A stretch of DNA of 64,000 nucleotides from Halocaridina rubra (GCA_037179515.1 JAXCGZ010015114.1:5001-69000), one strand, 5' to 3'. Counted from the stretch's first letter, positions 9,931-23,072 are shown. Notes: generated by a model not told the origin, from the letters alone. Translations and numbers: made by a program.

Positions 9931-10840
9931 CATAGTACTCAATAAATTATGAAATACTGAGCATAAGAATAAAAGAAAATAATTTTAAAGACTATTATGA
10001 TAATATTATCAGATCTTAAATACAACTTACCTAAAAATCAACAAATGACTTAAATTATTATCAAGAACAAGCAACATAGATCATCATTCTTCAAACAAAC
10101 AAAAAAAAAGAAATAAATAAGAAAAAAAACTTGTATAACCATTGCTATTAAGACATGATTGGATTATCTCAAAACACTAAAAATATCTTGTTGTATGTTA
10201 TGAACAATTTATGCATTCTGTTATCACATGTAAATGAGCAATACATTTAAGCAACATATATGATATCAATCATTGCATAGGCTCTACATAATATAAAGGC
10301 GTTTAATCTGGGATTCGGGTAATAGTCGGGTACTTAATGTTGGCTTGAGGCACCTGCTGGGTAACCCAGACTACCCTAACCTAATTTTACTAACAGCATA
10401 ATAAGTTAACAGGTTTTTATTATTTAGTTGCTTGCAAGGTGCCTAATATGGGATTGAGGTCTATCAGATGCCTATTCTAGGGTTGTTATAAAGTTATATC
10501 CATCTTCAAATATAAAGACAAAGATAAATATGTCACATGTTAAAGTTTATTTTTTTCTAGTCCTTAAAAGTATATAAACATTCAGCAGATATAAAAGATA
10601 AGAAATTCTTATGCTCTAGAAAACATGAAGAATTAAAAATATCAAAATTAGTAGCGAGAGAAAAATCAAGAAAGAAAAGCAAACTCAATTAATGAGGTGT
10701 ACAGGAAGCCTGGTGTGAAACCCAGCAAAACATTGAAACCCAGCCAAACGTTCATTGTCTAATAAGAGATTAAGAGAATCACAACTACCGGAACTCAAGA
10801 TACTAAGCTCTGTAGTGGCCTCTTATCTAGCGCTCCCGAA
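9931..10840. other. AT-rich unit-internal sequence, no gene seen
   Basis: Conserved in units 2 (21,060-21,960) and 3 (41,245-42,150). No open frame of length, no recognised repeat ends. Includes a 'taccctaacctaa' motif, too short to be called telomeric. Confidence 0.4.
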
Positions 10841-11445
10841 GTTCTTTTTTTTTTTTTTTTTTTAATGAGTGTAACGTTAAGCTAGAAAATTGCCCTCATC
10901 GGGCCCGAGCACCTAGAAAAACATTGAGATGAAGAAAAAATAGTAGCTTAAGGACCAGGCAGAAATAAGAGAATGATAAACAAGAGGAAAAGGACCGGTT
11001 GGCAGAATATTAAAAGTAATGTAAACCTAGAAATATGGCAGGATTAGGCCCTGAGATGACGATAGATCCGTTTTTTTATTTTTTTTTTTTTTTTAGGGAA
11101 GATAGGTCATAAGAATTAAAAAAGACAGAAAGAGGAAGAGAGCTCCAGAATCTGGAGGTAATGGAAGAGGCAGTCACTGTACTGACCAGTCCGCGAGCTA
11201 CAAATCTCAACATAGTGCCTGTGAGGCGAGGCCGCTTGGCGAGTGTTACATGGCTTCGGCAGCAAGAGAGGGATGCAACTCTCCAATTTATCAAAGCAGT
11301 GATGGAAGTAGTAACGACTGAAAAGAGAAAGAGATGATACTTTATATCACAGATAAAGTGAATCCAGATTAGAAGTAAGAGAAATTTGGTGAACCCGCAT
11401 TCGCAAAATTGGCCAGGCGATAGGAACTGCATCTAGCCCTGATTC
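10841..11445 (-). pseudogene. LINE-B 3' half with poly(A) tail, minus strand, unit 1
   Basis: Read on the minus strand: C-terminal RT codons of LINE-B (LTSNLDS..., SLFSVVTTS and the conserved arginine-rich end) from about 11,440 down to about 11,180, then 3' UTR with 'gatgagggcaat' and a poly(A) tail (a T-run at 10,842-10,862 on the plus strand). A second T-run at 11,072-11,094 sits inside it. The frame is broken. Unit 2's copy of this site is split by an LTR element. Confidence 0.7.
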
Positions 11446-11729
11446 CCTAAACACGCTTTCTTAATGATCAATTATCGAATTGGTCCCATGGACAGACTAA
11501 AATGCCTACCCAGGAGTTGGAAACTTTTTGGAAATTTCCCCTAATTTGACTTTTCTGTACGTTTGGTGCCATGGATTTTTTATATATTTTCTGTAGAGGT
11601 TATTACATGTGTTTTGCGTGTTTGGTTTATTTGATATTGTAAATTCAGTATTTAATGATTTATCACTACTTAGATACACTATATAACTATCATGGTAGCT
11701 AATAATAATGCATAGTTCACTTTACTGAG
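11446..11729. other. Spacer, no gene seen
   Basis: Shared with units 2 (about 29,715-29,990) and 3 (about 42,750-43,045) until the abrupt break at the Harbinger-like half element. No supported feature. Confidence 0.4.
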
Positions 11730-12158
11730 CGCTGTCTTTTCTTACTGCGGTGCCAGACGTATAAGCGAATTTTTTAATTTTTAACGGTTCCAGACCCGGA
11801 GGACTGCATACGCCGGGTAGGATCGATCCTCTGGATCATACACGGGCGTACACCTTCTCCTATGCCCACGTACTATCAACAAGATCGATCTTTCCCGTCG
11901 TACGCAGTCTTCTACGACTTATTTGGTCTTCCGAATCACGGAGATTATTGGGTGCAGCAGCCAATTATCGTAGGCCCTCCACAACGGTTCAGGACCCCCT
12001 CGATTTTTTTAAACTACGTAGGACCGTTAGGCTTCCGTCGTACGCGGACGAAAAATTACACCCGATTATCGTAACGACGTCATTGCTGCCGGGAGGATTC
12101 CATCTTTAGACAGTTTTAAGAGTCGGGTCGGGAATTTTGGCTATGTGTGACGCCAGCA
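11730..12158. mobile_element. Harbinger-like MITE, right half only
   Basis: GC-richer block with many GTACG words, about 95% like the right end of the complete element at 54,060-55,607. It ends with the same terminal GACGCCAGCA followed by TAA. The left half, and about 0.8-1 kb of unit sequence present in units 2 and 3, are missing at the 11,729/11,730 junction, so a deletion removed both. The open frame at 11,862-12,074 lies within this repeat and is not a gene. Confidence 0.75.
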
Positions 12159-12161
12159 TAA

Positions 12162-12540
12162 CTTCAATGGAATCCTTCTCTTAAGGGATACTCCGAATAT
12201 GAAATAGGAGTCGAGGACCAAAACGAGAACCCAGATAGGCTTACCAAACCACTGGTGGATATATTTATTTAGGAAACGCAACCAAATGAAGTTAACTGGA
12301 TGGACTTCATTACTAGTATGTAAGAGACACTCTTCAAAATATCAAATAAGGTAAATCTCAAGAAGACTTGTGTAATATTTCACCTTACCTTGACCCCATG
12401 ATTTAATTGAAAATACCATTATATTTGAACACGAATGATGAGAACTGTTGCCGGATACAAAAATTATTATTCTTGAAGCTTAAGGGTTTCTAATGATAGG
12501 CAGAGACAAGGGATAGTGAGAGCACAGAGTTTGACTATAT
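12162..12540. other. Unit-internal spacer
   Basis: Matches about 30,776-31,240 and 44,076-44,540 but lacks about 90 bases found in those. No feature recognised. Confidence 0.4.
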
Positions 12541-12770
12541 ACCTATCAAATAGCCGGAGCCCAAGCCCCCTCTGCTGTCATGTGCAACCCAGTGATCTCC
12601 AGACACTGGCTGACTAATCTGGTAGATCTATAGGAAATCATCGACCCCCCTGCTTAGTGTCAAGTTTAATTGGTAAAGACATGAGACAGTGATTTATCCA
12701 ATCCCGGGTCAGAATCGAACATGCGGCCACTTTATACCAGCCTTAGGCGCTACCACTGCCCCGTATTCTA
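12541..12770 (-). mobile_element. tRNA-derived SINE, unit 1
   Basis: On the minus strand the head (12,770 down to about 12,695) reads like a tRNA: an A-box-like 'cagtggtagcgcc' followed by a B-box-like 'tgttcgattctga' at normal spacing. The body continues through 'ggtagatct' to 'ggctccggctattt'. Copies at 31,250-31,470 and 44,550-44,771 are part of the array. The head is too degenerate for a working tRNA. Confidence 0.55.
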
Positions 12771-12893
12771 ATTCTTAACACGAAAAAACATTGAAACTTA
12801 ATGCACTAATCATGAATGCCTATGTGTGAGAAAGAGAGAGAGATTATTTTTATTTTAGTAATTTATTGCGCCTAGGCGTCAGACATTACATGA

Positions 12894-12897
<4 letters not shown>

Positions 12898-12971
<74 letters not shown>
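12898..12971. repeat. (AG)n microsatellite
   Basis: About 37 AG units. In units 2 and 3 the same site is (GT)n(GA)n at 33,163-33,250 and 44,872-44,957. Confidence 0.95.
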
Positions 12972-12973
<2 letters not shown>

Positions 12974-13299
12974 AATGCGCAAGTGTGCCAAAATTGAGCT
13001 GGAAATTGTGAATAAAATGAACAGTGTGTGGATTGTGTTCATGATAATTTCTGAGCTCTGGCAGCTATTGGAGAAAGTTATCTCTTCCTTTATACCTTCT
13101 GTGGGACAGTTAGTGGCTCCGAATGAGCATTGATGTATTGTCAAATGTGTTGTAGATTCGAATCCTGGCTAAAGGCAATGATAACTTCACCCCCCCCCCG
13201 GACGAATTCATGTAGATTGACATCAAATCATTGCTTATTTTGTCTGTCTGCCTTGCACACGACTTCTTTTAATTTTCTCTTCTTTATTCTTTGATTTTC

Positions 13300-13470
13300 T
13301 TTTTATATAAGTGTGACACCGAGACTAGCAAAGAAAATCGCCCTCATCAGGCCCAACCACCAAGAAAACGAGAAAGTAAATGGGATTGGAGATGCTGAGA
13401 GTTGTAATTTGTCAGATGTAAAGGCCAGTAAGGGACATGTAAGGAATACGTCAGAATATACGGTGTAGGT
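13300..13470 (-). mobile_element. LINE-B-type 3' UTR fragment, minus strand
   Basis: Minus-strand reading shows the 'gatgagggcgat' element and 'gtgtcacac' end typical of LINE-B 3' ends. Also at about 33,590-33,757 and 46,046-46,204. Non-coding. Confidence 0.5.
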
Positions 13471-13812
13471 CATGGGTTTTCAACCTTTTTCTCCCCACGT
13501 GCCCTTTCGGGTATTCTTTATGTCAGTCATGTACCCCCTTTCCTCTGTGGAAAGCGGAAAAAAAAACAAAGAAAACTTTCCCTCGTGTATATTTGTGAAT
13601 AATTAAGTGAATTAACTACATAGCCGTCCTGTCATAACCAGTGATATAGTAAGCATAAACAATTCCATTGAAAATTAAAGAAAAAATTCACAAATCTTTG
13701 ACTGTTGCAGTGCAGCATAAATTTCATGGGAAATGGCGTACCCCCTGACAGACCCCTTGTGTAACACCTGTGTAACCCCTGGGGTATGCGTACTTCAGGT
13801 TGAAAACCCCTG
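13471..13812. mobile_element. hAT-like MITE 2, unit 1
   Basis: A 342-bp block bounded by inverted ends: CATGGGTTTTCAACC at the left and the complement CAGGGGTTTTCAACC at the right. No convincing 8-bp duplication remains. Copies lie at 33,758-34,094 and, split by an LTR element, at 46,205-46,444 plus 53,268-53,294. Confidence 0.65.
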
Positions 13813-14007
13813 GTGAAAAAAAAATTAACAGAAGGAAGACTTAACATAGAGCTGTTCTTGTTCTGGCCAGTCATATTGATATCCAACACCTTCAATTTAC
13901 TGCATTTTGTAACATTAACCAATCTCAGTGTGTGTGCTATTTAATTGTTACAATTTTCGAAGGGAAAACTCTCTTTGGTTATCTGCCAAGCGACCTCGTC
14001 TCACAGG

Positions 14008-14149
14008 CAGGGTTGCCAGATGGCCGTTTTTGCTGCCAGATTCCTTAAATTTGGCCGTATACAAAAATGACTGGCCGCAAATAAATTAAACTTCCACGGC
14101 CGAACAGTTTGGCCGAATTTTGGCCGAATTTTATTTTAAAATTACTTTA
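14008..14149. mobile_element. GGCCG-rich MITE fragment
   Basis: Starts CAGGGTTGCCAGATGGCCG and has repeated TTTGGCCG words, a hAT-like terminal motif. No matching right end: the sequence passes directly into the CAGTGG hAT remnant, which is the junction between array units. Also at 34,292-34,430 and, without its left tip, at 53,307-53,420. Confidence 0.5.
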
Positions 14150-14691
14150 TACCATATTGAAATAAGTAGAGAGTATATATTAATTATTCTTTCTCACTTT
14201 ATTTCTTTTATAATTCCTTTTGACCTATCTACTCACCCATCGGTCATATCTCAGGAAGCAGGCGGCGAGCTTTAATGTTTATATTCAGGACAAATATCTA
14301 CCTTTTTCTTAGAGCGGTCTTTGACGTTTAATCGGCAACGACAGAGGTTCAAGGGACTGCGCTTATCAAGGAAGGATTAATGGCATTAAGATCTTCAGTA
14401 GCTGGGATGATTTCCGGTACAATTATTAACTCTCAGTGCCTATAAAAGTCGACATGACCCAAAAAGTTCCTAGTACATACATACTTATGTTAATTTTTCT
14501 GAAATTCCCCGCTTCAGTATTAAAATGTATTTTCCAATTTGAAAGACTGTGGGAATAAAATGGCTATATGTTCCCGTTTTGTTAGTGAAAAATAGAATAA
14601 GTTTGTCTTTTGTCGAATAGCTATGAAGGGGTCCACCAAAAAAAAAATAAGGGAAAAGGGGTCCATGGGAAAAAAAGGTTGAGAACTACTG
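14150..14691. mobile_element. Left-truncated hAT MITE opening unit 2
   Basis: Matches about 3,085-3,639 of the intact hAT MITE and ends with the same right terminus and ATCTAGCC (14,692-14,699). The left terminus is absent, replaced by the GGCCG-rich fragment, so this is a recombination junction and not an independent insertion. Confidence 0.75.
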
Positions 14692-15705
14692 ATCTAGCCC
14701 ATGCATTCCCTCTTACCAGAGGTGTCCCACAGGGCTCTGGGTCTTTCACTTACTCTGTTCCTTTTCTTCTTCAATGATCTTCTACAATCCCCATCTTCTA
14801 CTTCTCATCACGCCTTTGCTGACGATTATACCCTTCACTTTTCTTATGCCTTTTCTTCACAACCTTCATCTGCTACTCGTAATCAGTCTCGTATCACTCT
14901 TTCTTCTATCTCAACTCCGAATTGCAGAGGGTATCTGAGTAGGGCACCCAAAATTTAGTTAAATTTAATGCCTCCAAGACAGTTTCTGGCTATCTCTCTA
15001 TCTTTTTCTCCTCCTCATAACCCTATTGTCTCAGAAACTAACGAAATTTATCCTCTTACTTCTATCATCATATTAGCCTTTAACTTGTCATGGAGGAATC
15101 ACATAATCCAAATTTCTATATCTGCATCCAAAATATTACGGGTTCTGTTTTGTTTTCATCATTAATTTTCCTCTTTACAGTTACTTAAAATCTATAAAGG
15201 TCTTATCCATCCCTGCTCTGAATACTGGTCACACATCTGGGGTGCTTCTTCTTATACTTATCTCCTTAATAGGGTTGAATCTAAGGCAGTCAGACTCATT
15301 AAGGATCTTTTTCTTACAACTAATCTGGATTCTATCTCTCTTCCCCGTAAGGTATCATCCCTTTCTCTTTTCTATCGCTACTACTTCCTTCGTTGCTCTG
15401 ATGAGTTTGCAAGTTGCATCCCTCCCCCACTGCCGAGGCCAAGCGGCCTCGTCTCACAGGTGCTGTGTGGAGACTTGTAGCTCGTGGATTGGTCGGTGAC
15501 CTATCTTCTGCCTAATCCTCCGTATCTCTAGGTCCTCAGTACTTCGACTATTTTTTTCAGTCTGTCCTTTTCCTTTGTGTATCATTACCTCATCTCCGCC
15601 TTGTCCATAAGATTTTTCTTTTCCTTCGTCTTAATGTTTTGTCATGCCCTGGCCTTTATAGATGAGGGCAGCATTTTGCCTGTCCCGGCGTCACATTCAT
15701 AGAAA
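14692..15705 (+). pseudogene. LINE-B reverse transcriptase C-terminal part, unit 2
   Basis: Near-identical copy of 3640-4655. The motif B/C frame (14,701-14,958) reads RALGLSLTLFLFFFNDL and HAFADDYTLHFSY. The 'FFNDL' here is closer to the expected motif than unit 1's reading, which lost three bases. The C-terminal block follows at 15,242-15,499. Stops at the same places as in unit 1 show it was dead before duplication. Confidence 0.8.
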
Positions 15706-15729
15706 AAATAATAATAATAATTAAAAAAA

Positions 15730-15730
<1 letters not shown>

Positions 15731-15811
<81 letters not shown>
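15731..15811. repeat. (TA)n microsatellite, unit 2
   Basis: About 40 TA units after the LINE-B tail; counterpart of 4676-4758. Confidence 0.95.
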
Positions 15812-15813
<2 letters not shown>

Positions 15814-16023
15814 TTTACAGGAAAGTTGAAGGTTTCAGTTGTAACCCTTATCGAAGACTAAGCTTGAGATTATAATGATTCATCATTTCCTTGAACATAC
15901 AACTGTATACTGACTCGGTCTGTTGAGATGAAAGTGGTCGCTATTATTTTAGTCTTTGCTATTACGACTTTCTATCCAAGAAATCCTATGAAATCCATAT
16001 TTGAAAGTCGAAATCGAACCTTC

Positions 16024-16099
<76 letters not shown>

Positions 16100-16101
16100 T
16101 A

Positions 16102-16184
<83 letters not shown>

Positions 16185-16192
16185 TTTATTAT
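16024..16192. repeat. (AAT)n-(ATT)n inverted microsatellite, unit 2
   Basis: Counterpart of 4969-5172, with shorter arms and an extra TTT interruption. Self-complementary halves. Confidence 0.95.
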
Positions 16193-16876
<684 letters not shown>

Positions 16877-17648
16877 AAATAACAATTGTACTCTATTGGA
16901 TCTATCATTTGTATTAATCATCGAGGTTATTCTTATTTGCTTGTTCATAAATCCGAATTTGACATTAGAATATTGTCGATGATTGAAGGTCGCGGTATAA
17001 GTTGCAGCAATAGGAGTCGTGATAAATTCACAGCGGATGGGTTAAAATCTTTGCTCAAAATTGTAGCAACTGGGCTATAAACATTGTGTTAATTTTTTTT
17101 TATGATTGTAACACCAGGACAGGCCAAAAAAAAGAAAAATCTACCCTCATCAGGCCTGGGCACGAAAAAAACATAAAGAGAAATAGAGGTGGGGAATGTT
17201 GAGACTTGTCACATGTGAAGGGATAATAAGACATGTGTAACGAATATCCAAGAATATTCGGTGTTACTGTAGGCATAGAAAGAGAACCGTAACTGAAGGA
17301 AGACTCAACATCGAACTGTCCAGGACAGACTTAAATAAGTCCACAAGACCCTTCAGCTGTAGTATCACAAAGGGCGGTTGTGGATTATATGTTTCATTGG
17401 GACGATATATTCATTTTCGATTGTAAATTGACCTTCGTATTTCTCTTTTTTTTTCTCTCTCTCTCTTTGATGCTGCTTAATTCTAGTGCTGTCAATAATT
17501 TGTATATATTGTTAATATTGTACGTGGGAAGTATAATATAAATATTTTCGCATCTTTTTCGGTGATTAGCCACATCTCTTCATCACAGACTTGGAGGATT
17601 ATTATTACATATTTCAGCCATAAATTCGTCCTTGTTATATTAGATATG
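16877..17648. other. Unit 2 copy of 5837-6629
   Basis: Same short frame (to 17,080), same LINE-B-like minus-strand 3' UTR, and the weakened TATA-like site near 17,332. No supported gene. Confidence 0.4.
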
Positions 17649-18074
<426 letters not shown>

Positions 18075-18515
18075 ATCCCCCAGGAGCTAAGAGGAGTTGT
18101 TGAGTATGTGTGGATCGTGGTGAATGTGTCTTTCTCGGCTCGGCCATCCCCCTACATGGGGGAATGGGACCATGTGTATGCGTGCATGAACAGGTGATCC
18201 CTTAATAGATCAACATATATAACTCCAGAGACCCTCCTCCAGCAAGGTGTCAAATTCAACTTCCAAAAGTAGCTCAAACAGCTCTTCTTAACAGAACCAC
18301 TCGCAAGGCGGTTGGAATAGCATTTAACTCAGCATATTTAGTGAGTACGCCATTAGATATATGGGCTGTAGGTGAAACTGAGCCTGGTAAAAATGGCAGA
18401 ACTTTCCATTGTCCTGCTCTTACGTAAGGAAAAAGTCCTTTTATTCCTTATCAAGATTTTGAAGAAAAAAAATCCCAAATTCTTCCGTAGACGTTCCCGC
18501 TCTCATCCCCCATCG
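18075..18515. other. Upstream flank of bZIP-like copy 2
   Basis: Counterpart of 7038-7478, including the LINE-C-like minus-strand 3' end with its CCCCC stem. No coding signal. Confidence 0.4.
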
Positions 18516-18519
18516 GAAG

Positions 18520-18551
<32 letters not shown>

Positions 18552-18614
18552 GAAGAAGAAGAAGAAGAAGAAGAAGAAGAAGAAGAAGAAGAAGAAGAAG
18601 AAGAAGAAGAAGAA
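18516..18614. repeat. (GAA)n microsatellite, copy 2
   Basis: About 33 units with a single GTA interruption near 18,549; the shortest of the three GAA tracts upstream of the bZIP-like genes. Confidence 0.95.
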
Positions 18615-19111
18615 AGTGATTTAGATAAAATATGAAGAAAGAAAGAAATGGTGCCACCGACTTCCCATTCCGGTGCAAACTATGAATTAATCTGTACACG
18701 AAATTGCTCTTTGAACCTAAATATTTGTATTCACATGCATAGATGCACATTTACGTACTTGTCTTATTTTTATTGCGTTGTTGATGTCAATGTAGAAATT
18801 TATTCCCTCTACAGGATGGTAGAACTGAAATCAATTTAACATATGGCTGTAGTTTATTTACCCCGCTTAGGATTTCCTATTATGACACTCTCAGCACTTC
18901 CTGGCCCTTGCCTCCCGCTTTGAAAAAATTCCATATGTCTTACATTTATTTGGGGTAATTACTTTTTACTGGGATGGTCTTCAGTCCATTAAGCTTCAGG
19001 AACTTTCTAATGTATATATTGAGCTGGATGAAATAATTACGATCAGTACAAGGCAATTAGACATTGGGTACGGAGTTCCTCTGAATTTTCAAACTATATC
19101 AGTGCTTTGAA
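18615..19111. other. 5' flank of bZIP-like copy 2
   Basis: Counterpart of 7598-8092 with the same 'ccctctacag' acceptor-like site ending at about 18,814. A 2-base insertion and other small changes shift the short upstream frame seen in units 1 and 3. Confidence 0.4.
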
Positions 19112-19981
19112 ATGGAGCCTCATAATTCACAATTTCAGTCTTACGATGCCAGTGAGCCACAGCTCGTTGACCACAATACTATTGGTTTTCAGTACTCAGA
19201 ACCAATAACAACTCATGGAACTCATTATTATTTAGGATATCAGCAACAACCAATTGCACCCATGGTTGATCCAAATATAGTCCATGCCCAAGGAGATATT
19301 GAAGATCAGTCTTCCGGATATGATAACTACACGCAGAATCTTGAAGGTAGCGCCACAACAACTTATAATGTGAGTCCTTACCTTGATCCTCCCTCCTACC
19401 CGAGCCAGGAAAGCAAATGGCAGGGAGTTCTGCAAGAGCCTGAAGAAGTTTTGGAAGATATAACTACTTGGTCCCCAGAAACAATGAAGAATGCAGCAGA
19501 GGCCTTTTCTGCATTGCAGGCAAACATGTTTACTTCTGATAACTGGAGAGAAACAGACAGTCCATCTCATACACTTCAGACGGCAGACGAAGGAGATAAG
19601 TCATCCTATATGCCATATGAAGATGAAAATAACTCAAGGTTAACTAACCCTAGTGAGGATTTCATGACCCTTCCATTATCTTCATTTGAGCTAAGCCCAG
19701 AACCACCTACAGATTACAGTAACGGTGCAAAGAGAAAGTTAAAAGCTTACCAATTGCCTCCACAGACAGATCCTGCGTTAGAGGCTAAGCGCCTCAGGGC
19801 CATCAAAGCTTATAAAAATCGCCTTTTGCACGAAAAGAATGAACGAGGAATGAACATGAAATTAAGAAGTCTTAATAGGCAAGTTTTGGACTTGAAAAAA
19901 GAAAAAGTAGAAAGTCTGAATCGAATTTCACAGATTGAAAATCTGATGAAGAGACTCGACCTCCAACATCAATCACATTAG
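19112..19981 (+). CDS. bZIP-like protein, copy 2
   Basis: 289 residues, same start, stop and length as copy 1. It differs from copy 1 at 15 residues: Phe23-Phe24 to Thr-Ile, His to Ile before APMVDP, a Thr-Gly to Pro-Glu pair, Lys-Thr to Asn-Ala, and others. Only one difference falls in the zipper (Ile282 to Leu, a d position, which restores a leucine). By direct comparison there are 17 replacement and 3 silent base changes in 870. The basic-region anomaly (Glu eight residues after Asn236) is kept. The intact frame and clustered changes outside the dimerisation domain suggest either relaxed constraint on the N-terminal part or divergence between paralogues. Confidence 0.72.
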   Translation: MEPHNSQFQSYDASEPQLVDHNTIGFQYSEPITTHGTHYYLGYQQQPIAPMVDPNIVHAQGDIEDQSSGYDNYTQNLEGSATTTYNVSPYLDPPSYPSQESKWQGVLQEPEEVLEDITTWSPETMKNAAEAFSALQANMFTSDNWRETDSPSHTLQTADEGDKSSYMPYEDENNSRLTNPSEDFMTLPLSSFELSPEPPTDYSNGAKRKLKAYQLPPQTDPALEAKRLRAIKAYKNRLLHEKNERGMNMKLRSLNRQVLDLKKEKVESLNRISQIENLMKRLDLQHQSH

Positions 19982-20008
19982 CATATTGATGCTAATATTG
20001 TCTACTCA

Positions 20009-20014
20009 ATTAAA
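20009..20014 (+). terminator. Polyadenylation signal ATTAAA, copy 2
   Basis: Same position relative to the stop as in copy 1. Confidence 0.5.
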
Positions 20015-20473
20015 GTTCTTTTGCAATAAGATAATTAAAAAATCACTTGATCACAGTTTTATTTTCTATTGCTGTCTTAATGGCATGCTATTTACTTTTA
20101 CAATATATTAATCATTCAATGCAGATGCCAAATACTTTTGGGTCTGTCAGTTCATTAATGTGCCAACAGAATTTATGTATTAACTTACTGAGAATTATGA
20201 TGTACTATTATTATTCTTAGTCCACAAATTATTAAAATGAATTTTTTCCATCACTAACCAACGTCTGTTTCTCTGTTACCACAGCTAAAAGATAAGCAAC
20301 AGATCATTATTTTTTATTTTTGTTTATCTGAAAATATTTCAAATTAGCGTCATGCCAAGTAGACAATATAAGAGTACTCATTAAACCTGTATGTTATTTT
20401 CATCTGTATTTCCACCTTCCTATCTCTTTCGTTCAGTAGTTTAAAACCTATATATTCATTAGAGAATTTACTA

Positions 20474-20578
20474 ATGGGTCCCACGGCAGAAGAAATTATC
20501 CCTTACCCTGTGGCTGACCCAAGCATATTGGCAGAAGGAAATTATGGTAACTCATGTATGCCTAAGAAGTTAAGATAA
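20474..20578 (+). CDS. 34-codon mini-ORF, copy 2
   Basis: Begins MGPTAEEIIPYPVADPSILA and ends PKKLR. It differs from copy 1 at residues 2, 8, 11 and 29 with no frameshift. Same acceptor-like CAG upstream and the same internal GTAACT donor-like site. Translation unproven. Confidence 0.3.
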   Translation: MGPTAEEIIPYPVADPSILAEGNYGNSCMPKKLR

Positions 20579-20819
20579 CTGAAATTGGGTAAATTAGAGT
20601 TTTTGTTATTGGATATGCTCAGTCTGGGCCACTGCCCTATAAAGGGGAAAAAGTCAATGTATGGATCTCGTGTACTCTTTTAGAACCCTCATTTCTTAAA
20701 ACTCGAATGCTGATAACTGACTAGAACGAAAGAAAAATGAATTTTCCAGAAAAAAAAAACTGACTGGAGTATTGAATCGAAGTAGTGATTTTCTGATCAA
20801 AAAAAAAACGATGAAGAAA

Positions 20820-21057
<238 letters not shown>

Positions 21058-21960
21058 CTCAATAAATTATGAAATACTGAGCATAAGAATAAAAGAAACT
21101 TATTTTAAAGACTATTATGATAATATTATCAGATCTTAAATACAACTTACCTAAAAATCTACAAATGACTTAAATTATTATCAAGAACAAGCAACATAGA
21201 TCATCATTCTTCAAACAAACAAAAAGAAAAAGACAAAATTAAAAAAAAAAAAATTGTATAACCATTGCCATAAAATGATGATTGGATTATCTCAAAACAC
21301 TAAAAATATCTTGTTGTATGTTATGAACAATTTATACATTCTGTAATCACGTGTATATGAGTAATACATTTAAGCAACAGACATGAAATCAATCCTTGGA
21401 TAGGCTCTATATAATATATAGGCGTTTAATCTGGGATTCGGGTAAAAGTCGGGTACTTAATGTTGGCTTGAGGCACCTGCTGGGTAACCCAGACTACCTT
21501 AACCTAATTTTACTAACAGCATAATAAGTTAACAGGTTTTTATTATTCAGTTTCTTGCAAGGTGCCTAATATGGGATTGAGGTCTATCAGATGCCTATTC
21601 TAGGGTTGTTATACAGTTGCATCCATCTTCAAATATAAAGACAAAGATAAATATGTCACATATAAAAGTTTATTTTTTTCTAGTCCTCAAAAGTATATAA
21701 ACATTAACCAGATATAAAAGATAAGCAATTCTTATGCTCTAGAAAACATGAAGAATTAAAAATATCAAAATTAGTAGCGAGAGAAAAATCAAGAAAGAAA
21801 AGCAAACGCAATTAATGAGGTGTACAGGAAGCCTGGTGTGAAACCCAGCCAAACGTTGAAACCCAGCCAAACGTTCATTGTCTAATAAGAGATTAGGAGA
21901 ATCACAACTACCGGAACTCAAGATACTAAGCTCTGCAGTGGCCTCTTATCTAGCGGTACA
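21058..21960. other. AT-rich unit-internal sequence, unit 2
   Basis: Counterpart of 9931-10,840. No gene seen. Confidence 0.4.
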
Positions 21961-22270
21961 GATTTTTTTTTTTTTAATGAGTGTAACGTTAAGCTAGAAA
22001 ATTGCCCTCATCGGGCCCGAGCACCAAGAAAAACATTGAGATGAAGAAAAAGTAGAAGCTTAAGGACCAGGCAGAAATAAGAGAACGACAAACAATAGGA
22101 AAAGGACAGGTTGACAGAATAGTCGAAGTAATGAAAACCTAGAAATATGGCAGGATTAGGCCCTGAGATGACGATAGATCCTTTTTTTTTTTTTTTTTTT
22201 TTTTGAGGGAAGATAGGTCATAATAATTAAAAAAGACAGAAATAGGAAGAGAGCTCCAGAATCTGGAGGT
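21961..22270 (-). pseudogene. LINE-B 3' UTR, minus strand, left part
   Basis: The downstream (3') part of the minus-strand LINE-B copy, interrupted by the LTR element at 22,271. The rest continues at 29,432. Confidence 0.65.
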
Positions 22271-23064
22271 TGACGTGGGGGTTTTGGACCTCCACTTGAA
22301 CTCACACTTTGTAAGATGACTGGGTTATCTCACCGCTTGTCACCACTAACGTGGAGGTTTTTATTATTATCTCACCGAGCGTCACCACTGTTCGATTGGT
22401 TTTGTTTATCCCATCTAATGACACCACTAACGTAGGGCTTTTCCTCCTACGTATATTTACTTATAATTATGGTAGCGTGGTTTGTTAGGTTAAATATTAG
22501 TACCTGATGGGTACAAGGTAAGAATGGACAAGCAGTAGTTCCTTTACTTAGATTTATTCTAGAGTACAACACATCCGACGCCTCAATGCCCCTATGCCCC
22601 CACCCTATGACTATCACAATCTATGATCTATTCGTGCCCCTGGCAATATTCTAACTAACTGTCTCTGCCCTGGGTGGCTCTTTAAATACCCCCAGGGGCA
22701 GGGCGTGGCTTAACATCCAATTCTCCAATGAAATCAGTCAGATCTAGTCCTAGCTAATCAGCGCCAGGTTCAAAGTGGAATCCCACCTACTTCCGGGGAG
22801 GAGTTATTGGGCATTTCTCCTGGGCGTGTACCTGCGTACGAAACACAAGTTTATGTTTGTTGTGGTTTAGGAAATGGCTAACTTCCTGTCCTTTCCTGCC
22901 CTTCTCGATGCCAGGTCCTAAGTCTCACGGTTCCGGTCATATATTTCCTTGGCACTTTCTACAAACATGGTAATAAAATATCCGTGCCCTCGACCAACCG
23001 TTTCCGCTCAAGATCTGTTACAAGTTTCAGATTCTGGCTTCAGCATGGCGGAAGTCATACGACA
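22271..23064 (-). repeat. LTR retroelement 1, 3' LTR (left in window)
   Basis: 794 bp. On the minus strand it contains a TATTTAAAG TATA-like word (plus-strand 'ctttaaata' near 22,680), fitting transcription leftward in the window. Confidence 0.88.
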
Positions 23065-23072
23065 TCCCTCCC
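23065..23072 (-). other. Polypurine tract, element 1
   Basis: On the minus strand GGGAGGGA lies directly before the 3' LTR, the expected place for plus-strand DNA priming. The same tract is in element 2 at 46,991. Confidence 0.7.

Noticed and set aside
10355..10385. CCTAA-like words as telomeric repeat
   Set aside because: Only two imperfect units; arthropod telomeres are long (TTAGG)n arrays.
11862..12074. 70-codon frame with no repeats in its translation
   Set aside because: It lies inside the Harbinger-like half element, and the matching stretch near 55,310-55,520 carries changes that disrupt it.
13080..13200. Possible plus-strand tRNA-derived SINE (B-box-like 'gattcgaatcctgg')
   Set aside because: No convincing A-box at the right spacing and no defined ends.
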